Below are positions 4,404 through 5,611 of a stretch of DNA of 5,611 bases, piece by piece (the first letter of the stretch is position 1; each line of letters opens with the position of its first letter). The notes beneath the pieces were generated by a model. It was not told the origin of the DNA and made no database searches. It saw nothing but the letters and a program-made list of their open reading frames with translations. Source of the DNA: Actinomycetota bacterium (GTDB taxonomy: Bacteria > Actinomycetota > Actinomycetes > S36-B12 > UBA5976); NCBI GenBank assembly GCA_009702945.1, contig WLGZ01000066.1, positions 1 through 5,611 of the forward strand, given 5' to 3'. A program made the position numbers and the translations under genes.

Positions 4404-4554
4404 AAACTTTCACTTCCCCCGAAAGCCCTTCCCACAACTAAGACAAGCTTCCTAACAAAAACCAATCAAAACTAAAAACTATTTTTCGTATTTATGGACC
4501 CGGCCAAACAATACGAATCAGATGTAAAAAGTACGAGTCCATGAGGAGGACAAC
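4404..4554 (+). promoter_or_regulatory. nrdR-nrdJ intergenic leader with potential pseudoknot
   Basis: An 8-base perfect inverted repeat TTCGTATT (4485-4492) with AATACGAA (4510-4517) encloses a 17-base loop. Part of that loop, ATGGAC (4494-4499), is exactly complementary to GTCCAT (4537-4542), immediately before the nrdJ Shine-Dalgarno. The two stems cross, as in an H-type pseudoknot. A near-direct repeat, AATACGAATC (4510-4519) and AGTACGAGTC (4530-4539), lets the first arm pair with either copy. Pairing by 4537-4542 could affect access to the ribosome site at 4544-4550. A short CTTTC/GAAAG dyad (4407-4411 with 4421-4425) after nrdR is too weak to call a terminator. Base pairing is seen; regulation is inferred. 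Confidence 0.5.
4544..4550 (+). promoter_or_regulatory. nrdJ ribosome binding site
   Basis: AGGAGGA is a near-ideal Shine-Dalgarno four bases before the ATG at 4555. It directly follows the right arm of the putative pseudoknot and settles the start. Confidence 0.88.
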
Positions 4555-5611
4555 ATGACCGACACGGTCAACGCAGCAACAGGAACGAAGAAGTCAGGCA
4601 AGGGCTTGACGATGACTCGTCTTTACACAACAGAAGGCGTGCACCCATACGCAGAAGTGATTTGGGAAAACCGCGACGTAGTCCAGACAAACTGGAAGAC
4701 CGGCGAAACTGTTTTCGAACAGCGTGGCGTCGAGTTCCCAGACTTCTGGAGCGTTAACGCTTCCACAATCGTGACCACAAAGTACTTCCGTGGCCAGGTT
4801 GGTACCGATTCTCGCGAACGCACACTTCGCCAGTTGCTAGACCGCGTTGTCCTTACTTACACAAAGGCCGGAAAAGAAAACGGTTACTTTGCAACACCAA
4901 AGGACGCCGAAATCTTCGAGCACGAACTAACTTGGATGCTCCTTCACCAGGTCTTCTCGTTCAACTCACCAGTTTGGTTCAACGTAGGCACCGCATCTCC
5001 TCAGCAAGTAAGTGCGTGCTTCATCCTTAGCGTCGATGACACTATGGACTCAATCCTTAACTGGTACAAAGAAGAAGGCATGATCTTCAAGGGCGGCTCC
5101 GGTGCTGGCCTTAACCTTTCCCGCATCCGTTCCTCCAAGGAAATCTTGAAGAACTCAGGCGGAACCGCATCCGGTCCAGTTAGCTTCATGCGTGGCGCCG
5201 ATGCCTCTGCCGGAACCATCAAGAGCGGTGGCGCAACCCGTCGCGCTGCAAAGATGGTTGTTCTAGACATCGATCACCCAGATGTTGAAGAATTCATCGA
5301 GACCAAGGTTCGCGAAGAAGACAAGATCCGCGCCCTTCGCGATGCAGGCTACGACATGGACCTTGGTGGCAAAGACATCATCTCGGTTCAGTACCAGAAT
5401 GCAAACAACTCAGTTCGCGTATCCGATGAATTCATGAAGGCTGTTGAAAACGGCACAGAATTCGGCCTACGCGCTCGCACAAATGGCGAAGTTGTTGAAA
5501 CCGTTGATGCACGCGAGCTATTCCGCAAGGTAACTCACGCAGCTTGGGCATGCGCCGATCCTGGTATCCAGTACGACGACACCATCAACGACTGGCACAC
5601 CAACCCAGAAA
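4555..5611 (+). CDS. nrdJ: Adenosylcobalamin-dependent (class II) ribonucleotide reductase, N-terminal part cut by window edge
   Basis: It reduces ribonucleotides to deoxyribonucleotides with a B12-generated thiyl radical, in the cytoplasm and without need for oxygen. The first 352 codons are visible; family members are usually about 900-1000 residues. After a polar tail (1-20) the catalytic domain starts at TRLYTTEGVHPY, with no N-terminal ATP-cone. Signatures are FNSPVWFNVG (136-145), SACFILSVDDTMDSI with Cys155 as the expected first redox-active cysteine, KGGSGAGLNLSRIRS (179-193), the stretch from GGTASGPVSFMRGADA (starts 202) through RRAAKMVVLDIDHPDVEEFI (229-248), and the DPGIQYDDTINDWH end. 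The radical and second redox cysteines and the C-terminal cysteines lie beyond 5611. It follows nrdR, whose product probably represses it. Classification as class II rests on SACFILSVDDTMDSI, the domain start and the nrdR-nrdJ pairing. Confidence 0.97.
   Translation, partial: MTDTVNAATGTKKSGKGLTMTRLYTTEGVHPYAEVIWENRDVVQTNWKTGETVFEQRGVEFPDFWSVNASTIVTTKYFRGQVGTDSRERTLRQLLDRVVLTYTKAGKENGYFATPKDAEIFEHELTWMLLHQVFSFNSPVWFNVGTASPQQVSACFILSVDDTMDSILNWYKEEGMIFKGGSGAGLNLSRIRSSKEILKNSGGTASGPVSFMRGADASAGTIKSGGATRRAAKMVVLDIDHPDVEEFIETKVREEDKIRALRDAGYDMDLGGKDIISVQYQNANNSVRVSDEFMKAVENGTEFGLRARTNGEVVETVDARELFRKVTHAAWACADPGIQYDDTINDWHTNPE

Noticed and set aside
3876..4437. Two minus-strand open frames opposite nrdR
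   Set aside because: They are shadows of the nrdR reading frame with no domain or start signal.
4623..5270. Minus-strand open frames opposite nrdJ
   Set aside because: nrdJ is unmistakable on the plus strand, and these antisense frames encode nothing recognisable.

Overview
The window looks chromosomal and comes from an actinobacterium. Three things point there. LexA sites of the GAAC-N4-GTTC type lie between lexA and a small LysM gene. lexA, that LysM gene, nrdR and nrdJ sit together in the order known from mycobacteria and Streptomyces. The protein sequences themselves are of actinobacterial type. Base composition is moderate, much lower than in soil actinomycetes, with many AT-rich codons. 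That would suit a streamlined freshwater lineage (acI/Nanopelagicales-like), but this placement is inference.

Layout. Positions 1-413 (minus) hold the first 137 codons of lexA, which runs off the left edge. Positions 414-686 are a divergent control region with three good LexA boxes and one degenerate one. Positions 687-1049 (plus) encode a small membrane-anchored LysM protein of the YneA/ChiZ/DivS kind, an SOS-induced cell-division suppressor. Positions 1212-2675 (plus) encode an APC-superfamily amino acid permease, ended by a strong terminator (2699-2739). Positions 2745-3442 (minus) are a VapBC toxin-antitoxin pair, antitoxin first, with a perfect 20-bp palindrome just upstream. Positions 3467-3902 are a long regulatory stretch with NrdR-box candidates, DnaA-box-like motifs and a short tandem repeat. 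Positions 3903-4403 (plus) encode NrdR. Positions 4404-4554 are a leader with inverted repeats that could form a pseudoknot next to the nrdJ ribosome binding site. Positions 4555-5611 (plus) are the first 352 codons of nrdJ, the B12-dependent ribonucleotide reductase, cut by the right edge.

How it works together. The backbone is a DNA-damage and dNTP-supply neighbourhood. LexA controls itself and a division brake. NrdR senses nucleotides and represses reductase genes, and NrdJ makes deoxynucleotides. A transporter and a toxin-antitoxin module have been placed between the two halves. The most interesting parts are non-coding: the nrdR upstream region, which seems to combine NrdR and DnaA sites, and the structured nrdJ leader.
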